Source: Shewanella amazonensis SB2B
GTDB lineage: Bacteria > Pseudomonadota > Gammaproteobacteria > Enterobacterales > Shewanellaceae
Reading direction: 5' to 3'
Length of the DNA: 64,000 nucleotides
Assembly (NCBI RefSeq): GCF_000015245.1
Contig: NC_008700.1
Location: 936,001-1,000,000 of the forward strand
The notes below the pieces were generated by a model. That model searched no databases, was not told the DNA's origin, and saw only the letters and a program-made list of their open reading frames with translations. Within the stretch, counting starts at the first letter, position 1. Each line of letters begins with the position of its first letter. This document shows, piece by piece, positions 37,085 to 46,396 of this stretch. The translations under genes were made by a program, and so were the position numbers.

Positions 37085-39946
37085 TCAGGCTTCAAGTTTC
37101 GCAAGCTCGGCTTTCTGCTCGGTCAGTTTGTCCATGTCGCGCTTGATGTCGGCGGCCTTGGCGCGCTCTTTCTCAATCACTTCAGCCGGGGCCTTGGCCA
37201 CAAAGCCTTGGTTGGACAGCTTGCCTTCGATGCGGGCCACTTCGCCAGTCAGCTTCTCCAGCTGCTTGTCGATACGGGCCATCTCGGCGGCAACGTCAAT
37301 CAGGCCTGCCATAGGAATAAGCAGTTCCATTTCACCAATCAGCTGAGTGGTGGCCATGGGGGCGGCTTCGCCTTCGGCGAGAATGGTCATGCTCTCAAGC
37401 TTGGCAAGCGTGCCGAAGAAGGCCTGGTTGGCTTCGATGCGGGCCTTGTCTTCATCGCTTACACCGCGCAGCAGGGCTGACAACGGCTTGCTTGGCGCGA
37501 TGTTGAGCTCGGCGCGAATGTTACGCACGGCCACAATCACCTGCTTGACCCATTCGAGATCGGCCATGGCCTTGGCATCTACCTTGGCGGCATCGAACTC
37601 GGGGAAGGACATCAGCATCAGGGTGTCACCCTCAACACCTGCCAAGGGCTTCACGCGATCCCAGATGGTCTCGGTGATGTACGGCATCATGGGGTGCATC
37701 AGGCGCAGCAGCTGCTCAAGTACAGTCACCAGGGTATGACGGGTGCCGCGCTGCTCGGCTTCAGAGCCGTTTTGCAGTACTGGCTTGGTCAGCTCCAGAT
37801 ACCAGTCACAGAACTGGTTCCAGGTGAACTCGTACAGGGTGTTGGCGGCCAGGTCAAAACGATAGGCATTGATGTGCTCGTCGAAGGCTTTGACGGTTTC
37901 CTGGAACTTGCCGATGACCCAGCGGTCGGCCAGCGACAGCTTCATATCACCACCGCCTTGGCCACAATCCTGCTCTTCGGTGTTCATCAGCACGTAGCGA
38001 GAGGCGTTCCACAGCTTGTTACAGAAGCTGCGGTAACCGTCGAGGCGCTTCATGTCCCAGTTGATGTCACGGCCGGTAGAGGCCATGGCCGCCAGGGTAA
38101 AGCGCAGCGCGTCTGTGCCGTGTGGCTCGATGCCGTTTTCGAACTCCTTGCGGGTGCTCTTTTCTATCTTGGCGGCAAGCTGTGGTTGCATCATGTTGCC
38201 GGTACGCTTCTGAACCAGAGATTCAAGGTCGATACCGTCAATCATATCCAGCGGGTCGAGGACGTTACCCTTGGACTTGGACATCTTGTTGCCAGCTTCG
38301 TCGCGGATAAGACCGGTGACGTAAACCGTCTTGAATGGTACCTGCGGCTTGCCGTCTTCGTCTTTGATGAAGTACATGGTCATCATGATCATCCGGGCAA
38401 CCCAGAAGAAGATGATATCAAAACCTGTCACCAGTACGTCGGTGGGGTGGAAGGTCTTGAGCTCTGGGGTTTGTTCCGGCCAGCCCAGGGTTGAGAAAGT
38501 CCACAGGGCAGAGGAGAACCAGGTGTCCAGTACATCGTCATCCTGACGCAGTTTCACATCGCTGCCGAGGTTATGGTTCTGGCGCACTTCATCTTCGCTG
38601 CGGCCAACGTACACCTTACCGGCTTCGTCGTACCACGCAGGAATGCGGTGACCCCACCACAGCTGACGGGAGATACACCAGTCCTGAATGTCACGCATCC
38701 AGGAGAAGTACATGTTTTCGTATTGCTGAGGCACAAACTTGATGTCGCCGTTTTCCACCGCTTCGATGGCAGGCTGAGCGAGTTTCTGCACCGCAACGTA
38801 CCACTGATCAGTAAGCAGCGGCTCAATCACGACGCCGGAGCGATCGCCATAAGGCACCTTGAGGGCGTGTGGCTCGATTTTTTCCAAGAGACCCAGAGTC
38901 TCAAACTCGGCCACGATGGCGTCACGGGCCTTGAAGCGGTCGAGGCCGGCATAGCGCTCAGGCAGGCTGGCATCCAGCTCGCTGTTGTGGCTGCCGTCGG
39001 TGTTCAGTACCTCGGCCAGGGCACGGATGGTGGCATCCTGAGTGAGGATGTTGAACATCGGCAGGCTGTGGCGCTTGCCCACTTCGTAGTCGTTGAAGTC
39101 GTGGGCCGGGGTGATTTTCACGCAGCCGGTACCGAAGTCTTTATCCACGTATTCATCGGCGATGATGGGGATGCGGCGGTTCACGATAGGCAGAATGATT
39201 TCTTTGCCAATCAGTGACGCATAACGCTCATCTTCGGGGTGTACCGCAACCGCGCTGTCGCCCAGCATGGTTTCAGGGCGGGTAGTGGCTACTACCAGAT
39301 AGTCTTTGCCATCGGCGGTCAGCTCGGTGCCGGCCAGTGGATAGCGGAAGTGCCACATGTGGCCCGCTTTTTCTTTGTTTTCCACTTCCAGATCGGAAAT
39401 GGCAGTGTGCAGCTTGGGATCCCAGTTTACGAGGCGCTTGCCGCGGTAAATCAGTTTGTCGTCGTACAGGCGCACGAACACTTCCTGCACGGCGTTGGAC
39501 AGGCCTTCATCCATGGTGAAGCGCTCACGGTCCCAATCCACGGAGGCGCCCATGCGGCGCAGCTGGCTGGTGATGGTACCGCCGGACTGGGCTTTCCACT
39601 CCCAAACCTTTTCCATAAAGGCGTCGCGGCCGAGATCGTGGCGGCTCTTGCCCTGTTCGGCTTCCAGCTTACGCTCAACCAGCATCTGGGTGGCGATACC
39701 AGCATGGTCGGTACCTACTTGCCACAGGGTGTTTTTGCCCTTCATGCGCTGATAGCGGATGAGGGTATCCATGATGGTGTCCTGGAAGGCGTGACCCATG
39801 TGCAGGCTGCCGGTGACGTTCGGCGGTGGGATCATGATGCAGTAGTTGCCCTGGCTGGCATCACCGTGTGGCTTGAAGTAACCCTTTTCTTCCCAAACGC
39901 GGTAGAGGGCCTGTTCGATGGACTGTGGATTGTATGTCTTTTCCAT
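37085..39946 (-). CDS. valS: Valyl-tRNA synthetase
   Basis: ValRS charges tRNA-Val. The 953-residue protein is full length. It has the class I motif HMGH at residues 49-52, the editing domain with GTGCVKITPAHDFNDYEVG, NKMSKSKGNV with KMSKS at 554-558, and a C-terminal coiled-coil arm (MARIDKQLEKLTGEVARIE). It follows holC by 15 bases, a widely conserved pair. Large frames on the opposite strand are shadows. Confidence 0.98.
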   Translation of the reverse strand: MEKTYNPQSIEQALYRVWEEKGYFKPHGDASQGNYCIMIPPPNVTGSLHMGHAFQDTIMDTLIRYQRMKGKNTLWQVGTDHAGIATQMLVERKLEAEQGKSRHDLGRDAFMEKVWEWKAQSGGTITSQLRRMGASVDWDRERFTMDEGLSNAVQEVFVRLYDDKLIYRGKRLVNWDPKLHTAISDLEVENKEKAGHMWHFRYPLAGTELTADGKDYLVVATTRPETMLGDSAVAVHPEDERYASLIGKEIILPIVNRRIPIIADEYVDKDFGTGCVKITPAHDFNDYEVGKRHSLPMFNILTQDATIRALAEVLNTDGSHNSELDASLPERYAGLDRFKARDAIVAEFETLGLLEKIEPHALKVPYGDRSGVVIEPLLTDQWYVAVQKLAQPAIEAVENGDIKFVPQQYENMYFSWMRDIQDWCISRQLWWGHRIPAWYDEAGKVYVGRSEDEVRQNHNLGSDVKLRQDDDVLDTWFSSALWTFSTLGWPEQTPELKTFHPTDVLVTGFDIIFFWVARMIMMTMYFIKDEDGKPQVPFKTVYVTGLIRDEAGNKMSKSKGNVLDPLDMIDGIDLESLVQKRTGNMMQPQLAAKIEKSTRKEFENGIEPHGTDALRFTLAAMASTGRDINWDMKRLDGYRSFCNKLWNASRYVLMNTEEQDCGQGGGDMKLSLADRWVIGKFQETVKAFDEHINAYRFDLAANTLYEFTWNQFCDWYLELTKPVLQNGSEAEQRGTRHTLVTVLEQLLRLMHPMMPYITETIWDRVKPLAGVEGDTLMLMSFPEFDAAKVDAKAMADLEWVKQVIVAVRNIRAELNIAPSKPLSALLRGVSDEDKARIEANQAFFGTLAKLESMTILAEGEAAPMATTQLIGEMELLIPMAGLIDVAAEMARIDKQLEKLTGEVARIEGKLSNQGFVAKAPAEVIEKERAKAADIKRDMDKLTEQKAELAKLEA

Positions 39947-39961
39947 GGGGATCAGATTTTC

Positions 39962-40417
39962 TCAAACTAGATTAAGGGGTTGTGTCGCCAAATCCTGAGT
40001 GGATGGCTCGATGCCAAGGCCGCGAAGCTCGCGAAAGCGCAGCCGTGCCAGTGCCTTGGTGGCCTCGTCACCGGCGACAAAGTCGATAAAGTGGCCAAAG
40101 TGTACCGCAAAAGGCGGTACTTTTTCTGCAAGATTTATCAGAATGCCGCGGTTTTTTGACGGCCCGAGGCGATCGTGACCGATTTCCACCGGCGCGCCCC
40201 CCAGAGGCCCTTCACCCTTGAGGTTGTGGGGCACAAAATCGTTGGGGTCAAACTGCCAAAGTTGCTCGTCGATGGCAAAGCTTTGGGATTCATCGTTGCA
40301 GTGAATATAGACCCAGGCGCCGCGGCGGTAATGAAACGCCGCCAGACGGCAGGCCAGCAGCTCGGCAGCATCCCTCATTTGGGACGGCGGAAGTACGTAA
40401 AAGAGTGCCTGGGTCAT
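39962..40417 (-). CDS. holC: DNA polymerase III subunit chi
   Basis: Chi links the clamp-loader complex to single-strand-binding protein. The 151-residue protein shows FYVLPP, ELLACRLAAFHYRRGAWVYIHC, DEQLWQFDPNDFVPHNL and ILINLAEKVPPF, all typical of HolC. I start at ATG 40417, with AGG six bases upstream, leaving out an exact 15-base duplication. It is co-directional with valS. Confidence 0.92.
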   Translation of the reverse strand: MTQALFYVLPPSQMRDAAELLACRLAAFHYRRGAWVYIHCNDESQSFAIDEQLWQFDPNDFVPHNLKGEGPLGGAPVEIGHDRLGPSKNRGILINLAEKVPPFAVHFGHFIDFVAGDEATKALARLRFRELRGLGIEPSTQDLATQPLNLV

Positions 40418-40423
40418 GGTGGG

Positions 40424-40453
40424 CCTGTGCGTAAACAACCTGTGCGTAAACAA
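40424..40453. repeat. Exact 15-base tandem duplication upstream of holC
   Basis: CCTGTGCGTAAACAA occurs twice in a row, at 40424-40438 and 40439-40453. It lies just before the holC ribosome site, and the first copy supplies the AGG of that site on the minus strand. Confidence 0.85.
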
Positions 40454-40547
40454 TAAGTCCGGATTCTAACTTAGTTGGGCGCCCGACATAAAGCCGGGCG
40501 GACAAATTGGCGCGCTGCGCCGACGTTAATGGCTGCTTGCTGGCTGA

Positions 40548-41186
40548 TTAGTTGCGGCCGCTTAAGTATTTGAACTCAAAAAAGGCGGCGATATCGGCAC
40601 CAAGGCGCTCAAGCTCACCCTTGGGAAGGGGTTCGCACAGCTGCATCAGCGACGGCCAAAAACACACGCCCTTAATCATGCCGTGCAGCGTACATTCCAC
40701 TTCATCCACATCCAGATTGGGCAGGGCGCCTGATTTAATGCCTTCAGACAGCCAGCGGCGCAGCGCCGACTCGTGGGTGACCCGGCTTTCCAGCTCACAT
40801 TTAAGCGCACCGGGATGAAACATAAAGTGGCCAATGGCGACCCGCACCAGTTCGAGATAATCCGGGTTGGTCATGATGGCGATTTCGGCGTTAAGTACCT
40901 CAAGGAGCTGAGGATGCACGGGGTGGTCTTTGACAAAACATACCTTGATATCGGCATTGGCCGATTGCCACAGTTCGGCAACCAGCTCCAGTACCAGCGC
41001 CTCTTTGCTGGCGAAGTGGTTATACACGGTGCGCTTGGAAACCTCAGCCACCCGCGCCAGCTCATCCATGCTGGTGCCCTGTACGCCCTGGGTCTGAAAC
41101 AGTTCCTTGGCGGCGAGCATTATGGCTTCACGCTTGATTTCGCTGCGATTTCGTTTTGGTGTTTGCACCTTGTCGTGTCCACTCAA
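40548..41186 (-). CDS. TetR-family transcriptional regulator
   Basis: The 212-residue protein has the TetR N-terminal DNA-binding domain with KREAIMLAAKELFQTQGVQGTSMDELARVAEVSKRTVYNHF, a recognition helix near residues 40-60, and a helical C-terminal ligand domain including VCFWPSLMQL. It is divergent from a metallo-beta-lactamase-fold gene. The 119-base gap contains three operator half-sites, so it likely represses itself and that gene until a ligand binds. Confidence 0.9.
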   Translation of the reverse strand: MSGHDKVQTPKRNRSEIKREAIMLAAKELFQTQGVQGTSMDELARVAEVSKRTVYNHFASKEALVLELVAELWQSANADIKVCFVKDHPVHPQLLEVLNAEIAIMTNPDYLELVRVAIGHFMFHPGALKCELESRVTHESALRRWLSEGIKSGALPNLDVDEVECTLHGMIKGVCFWPSLMQLCEPLPKGELERLGADIAAFFEFKYLSGRN

Positions 41187-41214
41187 GATATCAGATGGCT
41201 GAATTTTACACTGA

Positions 41215-41264
41215 GCAGTTTACTTTTCCAAATTCATAAGTAAACTGCACAGTGTAGTTTACTT
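41215..41264. promoter_or_regulatory. Operator sites for the TetR regulator
   Basis: GCAGTTTACTT (41215-41225) and AAGTAAACTGC (41238-41248) form a perfect 11-base inverted repeat. The second arm is also the left half of a 27-base near-perfect palindrome, AAGTAAACT…AGTTTACTT (41238-41264), centred at 41251 with one mismatched pair. Two overlapping operators between the divergent genes fit binding of TetR dimers. Confidence 0.8.
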
Positions 41265-41305
41265 GTTGATGTCCAGTATCGTCTATCCAGTCAGGAGTCT
41301 GTAGC

Positions 41306-42382
41306 ATGTCCCAGCAAACCGGTGAAGCCTCGAAAATCAAAGGCCGCTTTCGTAATAGCCACAAGGTCTATGGCGCAGGTCTTGGGGATTTGGTGGGCAT
41401 CATCAAGGCGTATCTGGGCGCCAAACGCAGTGCTCCCAGCCCGAAAAGCGCCGTGCCATTGCAGCCCATCACCCCCGCTGAGCTTGCCCGGCCTCAGGCG
41501 CGGTTATATCGACTGGGCCATTCCACTGTGCTGATGTATCTGGATGGCAAATGGCTGCTGACCGATCCTGTATTCAGTGAGCGAGCCTCACCGTTTCAGT
41601 GGGCCGGCCCCAAGCGGTTCCACCAAAGTCCCATCGCCATTGAGGCGCTGCCGGACATCGATGGGCTGATTTTGAGCCACGATCATTACGACCATCTGGA
41701 CACCGCCGCCATTAAGGCACTCGCAGCGCGGGTAAAACACTTTTATATGCCTTTGGGCGTGGGTAAACGCCTTATCCGCCTCGGCATTGATAAGGCCAGG
41801 ATAACTGAACTGGATTGGTGGCAGTCGGTACAACTTGGAACCATAGAGCTGACCGCGACCCCGGCGCAGCATTTCTCTGGCCGTGGGCTGTTTGACAGAG
41901 ACGCCACCCTGTGGGCCGGTTGGGCCATCCACGGTGAGCAGGCGCGGGTATTTTTCAGCGGTGACTCGGGCTATTTTCCGGGTTTTGCCGAAATCGGTGA
42001 GCGACTAGGCCCCTTCGATGTGACCCTGATGGAAACCGGCGCCTACAACGAGCTGTGGCGAGATATTCACATGATGCCCGAGGAGAGTTTGCAGGCACAT
42101 CTGGATGTTAAAGGGCAGCTGATGGTGCCCATTCATAACGGCACCTTTGATTTGGCGCTGCACGACTGGTTTGAACCCCTTGAGCGCATTCGCGCGCTGG
42201 CGTGGGACCGGTCGGTGAAGATTGCCACCCCGATTTTTGGTGAAGCCCTGAGTTTAACCCTGCCAGGAAGCGGCAGTGATTGGTGGGCACAGGAGTCGGC
42301 TATTTCGACAGGTGTGGATGCCCGTGAGAAGGGAAGAGCCCCGGCTGCTGAAAGCTCGATGGTCGGTATTGCTGAAAGCTAA
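41306..42382 (+). CDS. Metallo-beta-lactamase-fold hydrolase, NAPE-PLD/UlaG-like
   Basis: The 358-residue protein has the zinc motif LSHDHYDHLD with His125 as its first ligand, LGHSTVLMYLDGKWLLTDPVF, TPAQHFSGRGLFDRDATLW, FSGDSGY, and VPIHNGTF. These match the subgroup related to N-acyl phosphatidylethanolamine phospholipase D. In bacteria the group hydrolyses phosphodiesters or other esters, but the substrate here is unknown. The C-terminal 40 residues are low-complexity. Control by the divergent TetR gene is likely from the operators. Confidence 0.85.
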   Translation: MSQQTGEASKIKGRFRNSHKVYGAGLGDLVGIIKAYLGAKRSAPSPKSAVPLQPITPAELARPQARLYRLGHSTVLMYLDGKWLLTDPVFSERASPFQWAGPKRFHQSPIAIEALPDIDGLILSHDHYDHLDTAAIKALAARVKHFYMPLGVGKRLIRLGIDKARITELDWWQSVQLGTIELTATPAQHFSGRGLFDRDATLWAGWAIHGEQARVFFSGDSGYFPGFAEIGERLGPFDVTLMETGAYNELWRDIHMMPEESLQAHLDVKGQLMVPIHNGTFDLALHDWFEPLERIRALAWDRSVKIATPIFGEALSLTLPGSGSDWWAQESAISTGVDAREKGRAPAAESSMVGIAES

Positions 42383-42675
42383 CACAAGTCTTTGAAACTT
42401 GGCATTTGGCCGCTTCTGCTCGTTCTGATTTCAGGCTTTTTCCTGGCTATACCGTTTGGTGTTGTAAATAATAAGTTTTCATCTGTTTGACATATTGAAC
42501 GCCTTTGGGCATGCTGATGCTGTGATTGCCGTCCTGAAAAGGACGTAGCAGGTACGGGTTTTGGGCATGTCCTGAGCCGTTTAAACCAACGCATCATCCT
42601 GATAAGCGTATGGTTTTAACCATGCCAGGCTATGCCCAAAGCGCGAACTCAACGCGTTTGAAAATCAGGTGATCT

Positions 42676-43479
42676 ATGCCCTTACAACAAGAATCAGCAA
42701 GACAAGAACGAAAACCGGTCATTTTAATGTCCATGGGTCAGCAAGACAGAAATGGCCACGCCTATCAGGTCATGACCCACAAATATATGCAGCCAGTGGT
42801 AGACATTTCCGACTGCATTCCGCTACTTATCCCTACCTGCTTCGGTGTGGCAGATATTGAACAATATCTGGACATGGCCGACGGCGTATACCTTTCCGGT
42901 GCCGCCTCCAATATCGACCCCAGTCTCTATGGTCAGGAAAACCTCACGCCCGAAAAAAAGCAGGATTTGGCACGGGATCTGGTGGATATTGCGCTTATCA
43001 AGGGTGCCGTTAAACGGGGCTTGCCGATACTGGGCATCTGCCGTGGCATGCAGGAGATGAATATCGCCTTTGGCGGCGATCTTTATCAGAAGGTGCATGA
43101 TGAGGACCATCTGAACGATCACCGTGAAGACCCGGACACACCGCCCGACGTGCAGTATGGCGCCAGTCACAGCATCAGCATGGTGAAAGGCTCCTGGCTG
43201 CATAAGCTGCTCGGGGACACCATAGAGGTTAACTCCCTCCACGGTCAGGGCATTAAAACCCTGGGTAAGGGGTTGGAAGCGCTGGCGTTGGCCGAAGATG
43301 GTCTGGTGGAGGCGCTGCACGCTCCTTATCTGCCGCAGTTCACCCTTGGGGTACAGTGGCATCCCGAGTGGAAGGCGCTTGAAAACCCTGACTCCATCAA
43401 GATTTTCAAGGCCTTTGGTGAGGCTTGCCGTCGCCGTGCTGGCAGCGCCCTGGATCTGAGAATCGACAAGGCGTCCTGA
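42676..43479 (+). CDS. puuD: Gamma-glutamyl-gamma-aminobutyrate hydrolase family protein (PuuD-like)
   Basis: The 267-residue protein is a class I glutamine-amidotransferase-like hydrolase. It has the nucleophile Cys122 in GICRGMQ, DGVYLSGAASNIDPSLYG near residue 70, VNSLHGQGI, and the His-Pro-Glu of VQWHPEW. PuuD cleaves gamma-glutamyl-GABA in putrescine catabolism. No other puu gene lies nearby, so the substrate is by family only. An AGGTG site precedes ATG 42676. About 290 bases upstream hold no gene. Confidence 0.82.
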   Translation: MPLQQESARQERKPVILMSMGQQDRNGHAYQVMTHKYMQPVVDISDCIPLLIPTCFGVADIEQYLDMADGVYLSGAASNIDPSLYGQENLTPEKKQDLARDLVDIALIKGAVKRGLPILGICRGMQEMNIAFGGDLYQKVHDEDHLNDHREDPDTPPDVQYGASHSISMVKGSWLHKLLGDTIEVNSLHGQGIKTLGKGLEALALAEDGLVEALHAPYLPQFTLGVQWHPEWKALENPDSIKIFKAFGEACRRRAGSALDLRIDKAS

Positions 43480-43499
43480 AAATAACGGATTACGGGCAA

Positions 43500-43532
43500 C
43501 AAAAAAGCGAACCCGGGGCTTCGCTTTTTTTA
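43500..43532. terminator. Bidirectional terminator between the puuD-like gene and pepA
   Basis: AAAAAAGCGAA-CCCGGGGC-TTCGCTTTTTTT is flanked by A- and T-runs and serves both convergent genes. Confidence 0.9.
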
Positions 43533-43555
43533 TGTGCTTAACACAGCTGTTTGGC

Positions 43556-45064
43556 TTATTCGCCCTGTTCTACACCGGCGCGGTTTATCAGGAACTGAGT
43601 CAACAGAGGAACCGGACGACCGGTAGAGCCCTTGTTGGCACCGCTGTTCCAGGCAGTACCTGCTACGTCAAGGTGTGCCCAGTTGTATTTCTTGGCAAAG
43701 CGCGACAGGAAACAGGCGGCGGTGATGGAGCCCGCCGGACGGCCACCGAGGTTGGTCATGTCGGCAAACGGACTGTCCAGCATGTCCTGATACTCATCCC
43801 ACAGTGGCATGCGCCAGGCGCGGTCACCACTTTGCTCACCGGCGCTCAGCAGCTCGTGTGCCAGCGGATTGTGGGAAGAGAAGAGGCCAGAGGCATGCTT
43901 ACCAAGCGCGATCACACAGGCACCGGTCAGGGTGGCGGTATCGACCACCAGTTCAGGGTCGAAACGCTCAACGTAGGTCAGCACATCGCACAGAACCAGA
44001 CGGCCTTCGGCGTCAGTGTTCAGCACTTCCACGGTTTGACCGCTCATGGTAGTGAGGATGTCGCCTGGACGGTATGCATTGCCGGAAGGCATGTTTTCAC
44101 AGCCAGCCAGAATACCCACTACGTTCAGCGGCAGCTTCATTTCGCAGATAGCCTTCATGGTACCGATAACGCCAGCGGCGCCGCCCATGTCGTACTTCAT
44201 CTCGTCCATGGCTTCGCCTGGCTTGAGAGAGATACCGCCGGAATCGAAAGTCAGGCCTTTACCTACCAGCACGATTGGCTTGGCGGTGCTGTCCACGGCG
44301 CCCTTGTACTCCATCACAGTCATGATGGACTCATTGGCACTGCCGCGGCCCACGGCGAGGTAAGAGTTCATGCCCAGTTTGGCCATTTGCTCTTCACCCA
44401 CAGTAGATACCTGCAGGTTTTCGTGTACTTCGGCCAGCTGACGGGCCTGAGAGGCGAGGTAAGCCGGATTACAGATGTTAGGCGGCATGTTGGCCACGTC
44501 GCGGCACAGGTGCATACCCGAGGCTACGGCAACACCGTGCTCGATGGCGCGCTCGCCAACGGTCAGTTCACGGCGTGTAGGCACGTTGAACACCAGTTTG
44601 CGAAGTGGACGACGGGTCTCGCCTTTACGGCTTTTCAGGGTATCGAAGCTGTAGAGGCTGTTTTGCGTGGTTTCTACGGCCTGACGCACTTTCCAATAGG
44701 TATCGCGACCTTTAACGTGCAGCTCGGTCAGAAAACACACGGCTTCCATGGAACCAGTTTCGTTAAGGGTGTTGATGGTCTTGGCGATGATTTGCTTGTA
44801 TTGACGCTCGTCCAGCTCGCGCTCTTTACCACAACCAACCAAGAGAACACGCTCACTGAGCACGTTGGGGACGTGGTGCAGAAGCAGCATCTGGCCTGGC
44901 TTGCCTTCCAGATCACCACGACGCAACAGATTGCTGATATAACCTTCGCTGATTTTGTCCAGTTGCTCTGCGATGCCGGACAAACGGCGGGGTTCGTATA
45001 CACCCACAACAATGCACGCTGAGCGTTGTTTTTCCGGGCTGCCGCTCTTTACGCTAAACTCCAT
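43556..45064 (-). CDS. pepA: Leucyl aminopeptidase PepA
   Basis: PepA is a hexameric M17 aminopeptidase; in E. coli it is also a DNA-binding factor at cer recombination and carAB. The 502-residue protein begins MEFSVKSGSPEKQ as in E. coli. It has VLVGKGLTFDSGGISLKPGE, MKYDMGGAAG, and NTDAEGRLVLCDVL, the M17 signature. I start at 45064 instead of a codon pair upstream. The divergent lptFG operon starts 222 bases away, as in many gammaproteobacteria. A 496-residue frame on the other strand is a shadow. Confidence 0.97.
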   Translation of the reverse strand: MEFSVKSGSPEKQRSACIVVGVYEPRRLSGIAEQLDKISEGYISNLLRRGDLEGKPGQMLLLHHVPNVLSERVLLVGCGKERELDERQYKQIIAKTINTLNETGSMEAVCFLTELHVKGRDTYWKVRQAVETTQNSLYSFDTLKSRKGETRRPLRKLVFNVPTRRELTVGERAIEHGVAVASGMHLCRDVANMPPNICNPAYLASQARQLAEVHENLQVSTVGEEQMAKLGMNSYLAVGRGSANESIMTVMEYKGAVDSTAKPIVLVGKGLTFDSGGISLKPGEAMDEMKYDMGGAAGVIGTMKAICEMKLPLNVVGILAGCENMPSGNAYRPGDILTTMSGQTVEVLNTDAEGRLVLCDVLTYVERFDPELVVDTATLTGACVIALGKHASGLFSSHNPLAHELLSAGEQSGDRAWRMPLWDEYQDMLDSPFADMTNLGGRPAGSITAACFLSRFAKKYNWAHLDVAGTAWNSGANKGSTGRPVPLLTQFLINRAGVEQGE

Positions 45065-45286
45065 GAGCACTCCTAGATTCTTAAAGACAAATTTTTATAT
45101 TTATTGGATAATGCCTGCTTGTGCCCGAAATCGGGCCTAAGTTTCTGCGCCAAGGCCTGTTACTCAGCGCGTAAAGCCGTGGCGCCTTGTGATGGTGTTG
45201 GTCAGAAAACTATCAAAAGTAGACAGTTTACATGAATGTTAGGCTGATACCAGCAAAATGATAAGTTTTGATACCGGATCCTGCCT

Positions 45287-46396
45287 GTGATTGTATTTAG
45301 ATATCTTTTCAAAGAAGTTTTCAAGGCACAAATCGCGGTACTTTTGGTGCTGTTGACTGTTTTTATCAGCCAGCATTTTGTCCGTGTACTTGCCGACGCG
45401 TCGGACGGTGAGTTTCCCGCCTCTTTAGTCGTTACCCTGCTTGGGTTGAATCTCCCCTATCTGGCTGTGCTTGTGCTGCCCCTGAGCTTGTTTCTTGGCA
45501 TTTTGATGGCCCATGGGCGTATGTACGCCGAAAACGAGATGGTAGTGTTCCACGGGGTCGGGGTCAGTGAATGGTATGTCACCAGGGTCACCCTCTTGCT
45601 CGCTGTGCTTAATATGCTGTTTACCGGCTACTTGTCTCTGTTTGTGACCCCTTGGGCGGAAGAGCGCCAAAATCAGGTACTGGAAAAGGCCCAGTCTGAG
45701 GCCGGTCTGGCAGCTCTGGTGCAGGGCCGTTTTCAAACCAGCCCCGATGGCCGCGCCGTACTCTTTGTGGAAAAAATTGGCAAAGACAACGAGCTGGAAA
45801 AAGTGTTTGTGGCCCAGTTGCCTGACCCCGACGACGAACATGGCCAGATAAATCTGGTATCTGCCGCCGGAGGCAAGGTGGTGGAAGATGCCAGTGGCGC
45901 TCAGCAGCTTAAGTTGAACGACGGCGTGCGCTACCAGGGTTCGCCCAAGAGCCTGGATTATCAGGTGCTTGAATTTGGCGGCTATGGCATGCAAATCAAG
46001 GAGCAGGAGGTCGACGAGCGCAGACGCAAGATGTCGGCATTGCCGCTTAACCAGTTGCTGGATCAGAATACCCCCGAAGCAGTGGCGGAACTCCACTGGC
46101 GTATCGCTATCCCCCTTGCCATCCCTTTGATGACCCTGATTGCTGTGCCCATGGCAAGGGTCAATGTGCGTCAGGGCAAGTTTGCCAAGATGCTGCCGGC
46201 AATCCTCTTGTATCTCGGTTACTTCGGCCTGATGGTAGCCGGGCGCAAGGCGCTGGAAGATGAAGTGGTTCCTGCGTTTATGGGTATGTGGTGGATACAC
46301 CTGTCGGCCCTCGTCATGGGCATAATGCTGCTGGGTAAAGAGCGGCCGCTGGGGGCGAAACTCAGTGGCAGGTTCAAGCGGAGGGCCGCAGCATGA
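45287..46396 (+). CDS. lptF: LPS export ABC transporter permease LptF
   Basis: LptF, LptG and LptB extract lipopolysaccharide from the inner membrane for transport to the surface. The 369-residue protein has two N-terminal and four more membrane segments around a periplasmic beta-jellyroll (about 130-260). The signature YLFKEVFKAQ…LLTVFISQHFVRVL is at the N-terminus. It starts at GTG 45287 with a weak ribosome site. Its stop overlaps the lptG ATG as ATGA. Confidence 0.95.
   Translation: MIVFRYLFKEVFKAQIAVLLVLLTVFISQHFVRVLADASDGEFPASLVVTLLGLNLPYLAVLVLPLSLFLGILMAHGRMYAENEMVVFHGVGVSEWYVTRVTLLLAVLNMLFTGYLSLFVTPWAEERQNQVLEKAQSEAGLAALVQGRFQTSPDGRAVLFVEKIGKDNELEKVFVAQLPDPDDEHGQINLVSAAGGKVVEDASGAQQLKLNDGVRYQGSPKSLDYQVLEFGGYGMQIKEQEVDERRRKMSALPLNQLLDQNTPEAVAELHWRIAIPLAIPLMTLIAVPMARVNVRQGKFAKMLPAILLYLGYFGLMVAGRKALEDEVVPAFMGMWWIHLSALVMGIMLLGKERPLGAKLSGRFKRRAAA

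Noticed and set aside
37694..38494. Plus-strand frames of 200-270 codons opposite valS
   Set aside because: valS is complete and conserved; no start signals or domains are seen in the opposite frames.
43532..45022. A 496-codon plus-strand frame opposite pepA
   Set aside because: It mirrors a highly conserved aminopeptidase, has no ribosome site or family motif, and arises from GC bias at third positions.
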